DNA of 7,480 nucleotides from a bacterium (lineage in GTDB: Bacteria > Desulfobacterota > GWC2-55-46 > S146-80 > JALXFI01): the NCBI GenBank assembly GCA_027069035.1, contig JALXFI010000104.1, forward strand, positions 1-7,480, written 5' to 3'. Within the stretch, counting starts at the first letter, position 1. The number at the start of each line of letters is the position of its first letter. Position numbers and translations under genes: made by a program. Shown one piece after another: positions 6,866-7,480 of this stretch. The notes beneath the pieces were generated by a model. It was given only the letters and a program-made list of their open reading frames with translations, did not search any database and had not been told where the DNA came from.

Positions 6866-7480
6866 GCTGCTTTTTAAAAAAGGGCTTGCAGAGAGCAGAG
6901 AGAAGACTAAGGCGCTTATCCTTGCAGGCAAGGTAAGGGTTGACGGCGCCATGGTTGACAAGGCGGGCAAAGAGGTTGATGAAGATGCGGAGATTGAGGT
7001 TGTTGGGATCTCTCCTTATGTTAGCAGGGGAGGGCTGAAGATAGAGGGCGCTTTAAAGGCGTTTTCGATAGACGTAAGCAAGAAAAAGGCTATTGATGCC
7101 GGCGCTTCAACCGGTGGATTTACCGATTGCCTGCTCCAGCATGGCGCAGATAAAGTATATGCCGTTGATGTGGGGTATGGTCTTATAGACTGGAGGCTCA
7201 GAAACGACAGCCGCGTTCATCTCATTGAAAAGAAAAACATAAGGCATCTTGAATTTAGTGAAATCGGCGAGACGGTCGATATTGTCACCCTTGACCTTTC
7301 TTTTATTTCCCTTGAAAAGGTTATCCCTGGGATAAGGAAATTTTTAAGGAAAGACTCTATTGTGCTTGCCCTTGTAAAACCTCAGTTTGAGGTGGGGCGA
7401 GGTGAAGTGGGAAAAAGAGGGATAGTAAGGGATGGCAATAAACATATTAAGGTGATTGAAAGATTAACGGCATTTTGTGA
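6834..7480 (+). CDS. tlyA: TlyA-family S4/FtsJ rRNA methyltransferase, 5' part
   Basis: Gene cut by the right edge; 215 codons plus 2 nt are present and no stop is reached. An S4 RNA-binding domain occupies about residues 7-60 (RLDRLLFKKGLAESREK, GKVRVDG), followed by a short SPYV linker (60-63) and an FtsJ/RrmJ-like methyltransferase domain from SRGGLK (64-69). The SAM-binding motif is DAGASTGGFTD (88-98). K69, D154 (in LDLSF) and K182 (in VKPQFE) fill the first three places of the K-D-K-E tetrad; the last Glu would lie beyond the window. TlyA proteins 2'-O-methylate ribosomal RNA in actinobacteria and are often labelled hemolysin A; the methyltransferase label is better supported by these motifs. 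ATG 6834 lies within the dxs end (32-nt overlap), and the in-frame stop at 6828-6830 excludes earlier starts. AGAGG abuts the ATG with no spacer, too close to be a normal site, so coupling to dxs translation is likely. The complete protein is usually about 245-275 residues. Confidence 0.92.
   Translation, partial: MKGKKRERLDRLLFKKGLAESREKTKALILAGKVRVDGAMVDKAGKEVDEDAEIEVVGISPYVSRGGLKIEGALKAFSIDVSKKKAIDAGASTGGFTDCLLQHGADKVYAVDVGYGLIDWRLRNDSRVHLIEKKNIRHLEFSEIGETVDIVTLDLSFISLEKVIPGIRKFLRKDSIVLALVKPQFEVGRGEVGKRGIVRDGNKHIKVIERLTAFC

Noticed and set aside
1..7480. Defence, mobile or other accessory system
   Set aside because: Every gene belongs to a recognised housekeeping family, all share one strand and similar base composition, and no transposase, integrase, toxin or CRISPR-like array is visible.

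Overview
The window carries seven genes, all on the plus strand and packed almost end to end. In order they are the tail of ftsX, an EnvC-like murein hydrolase activator, a CtpA-type S41 protease, a YibQ-type divergent polysaccharide deacetylase, a farnesyl diphosphate synthase (ispA), 1-deoxy-D-xylulose-5-phosphate synthase (dxs), and the first ~215 codons of tlyA. All look intact except the two genes cut by the window edges. I see no tRNA, rRNA, CRISPR array, insertion sequence, integrase or phage gene.

The DNA is AT-leaning, with many ATA (Ile) and AGG/AGA (Arg) codons. The FtsX/EnvC/CtpA/YibQ block is a Gram-negative envelope set, and the MEP isoprenoid genes confirm a bacterium. The order ftsX-envC-ctpA-yibQ-ispA-dxs-tlyA resembles arrangements I know from Deltaproteobacteria (Desulfobacterota) and Nitrospirota. 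That lineage call is an inference from gene order and style; I cannot narrow it further.

Positions 1-3957 form a cell-division and peptidoglycan-processing block. FtsX, with its ATPase FtsE presumably just upstream, is the inner-membrane transducer that controls EnvC. The EnvC-like protein has a LytM domain that lacks its metal-binding histidines, so it should activate amidases rather than cut peptidoglycan itself. CtpA is a periplasmic processing protease, and YibQ is a membrane-anchored deacetylase-like protein. Junctions are short: a 1-nt overlap, 57 nt and 5 nt.

Positions 3958-4068 are the longest non-coding gap (111 nt). It holds a plausible extended -10 promoter and some small complementary segments. 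It separates the envelope block from an isoprenoid block. IspA and Dxs are 1 nt apart, and dxs overlaps tlyA by 32 nt, so ispA-dxs-tlyA is very probably one transcript. Isoprenoid output feeds undecaprenyl phosphate, the lipid carrier of peptidoglycan synthesis, so the two blocks are functionally related.

This is mainly an ordinary core-genome region and I found no convincing undescribed system. The best unexplained signal is a pair of related 22-nt palindromic elements, one on each side of the envC gene. The first lies inside the extreme 5' end of the long envC reading frame and suggests that the true start is 54 nt downstream.
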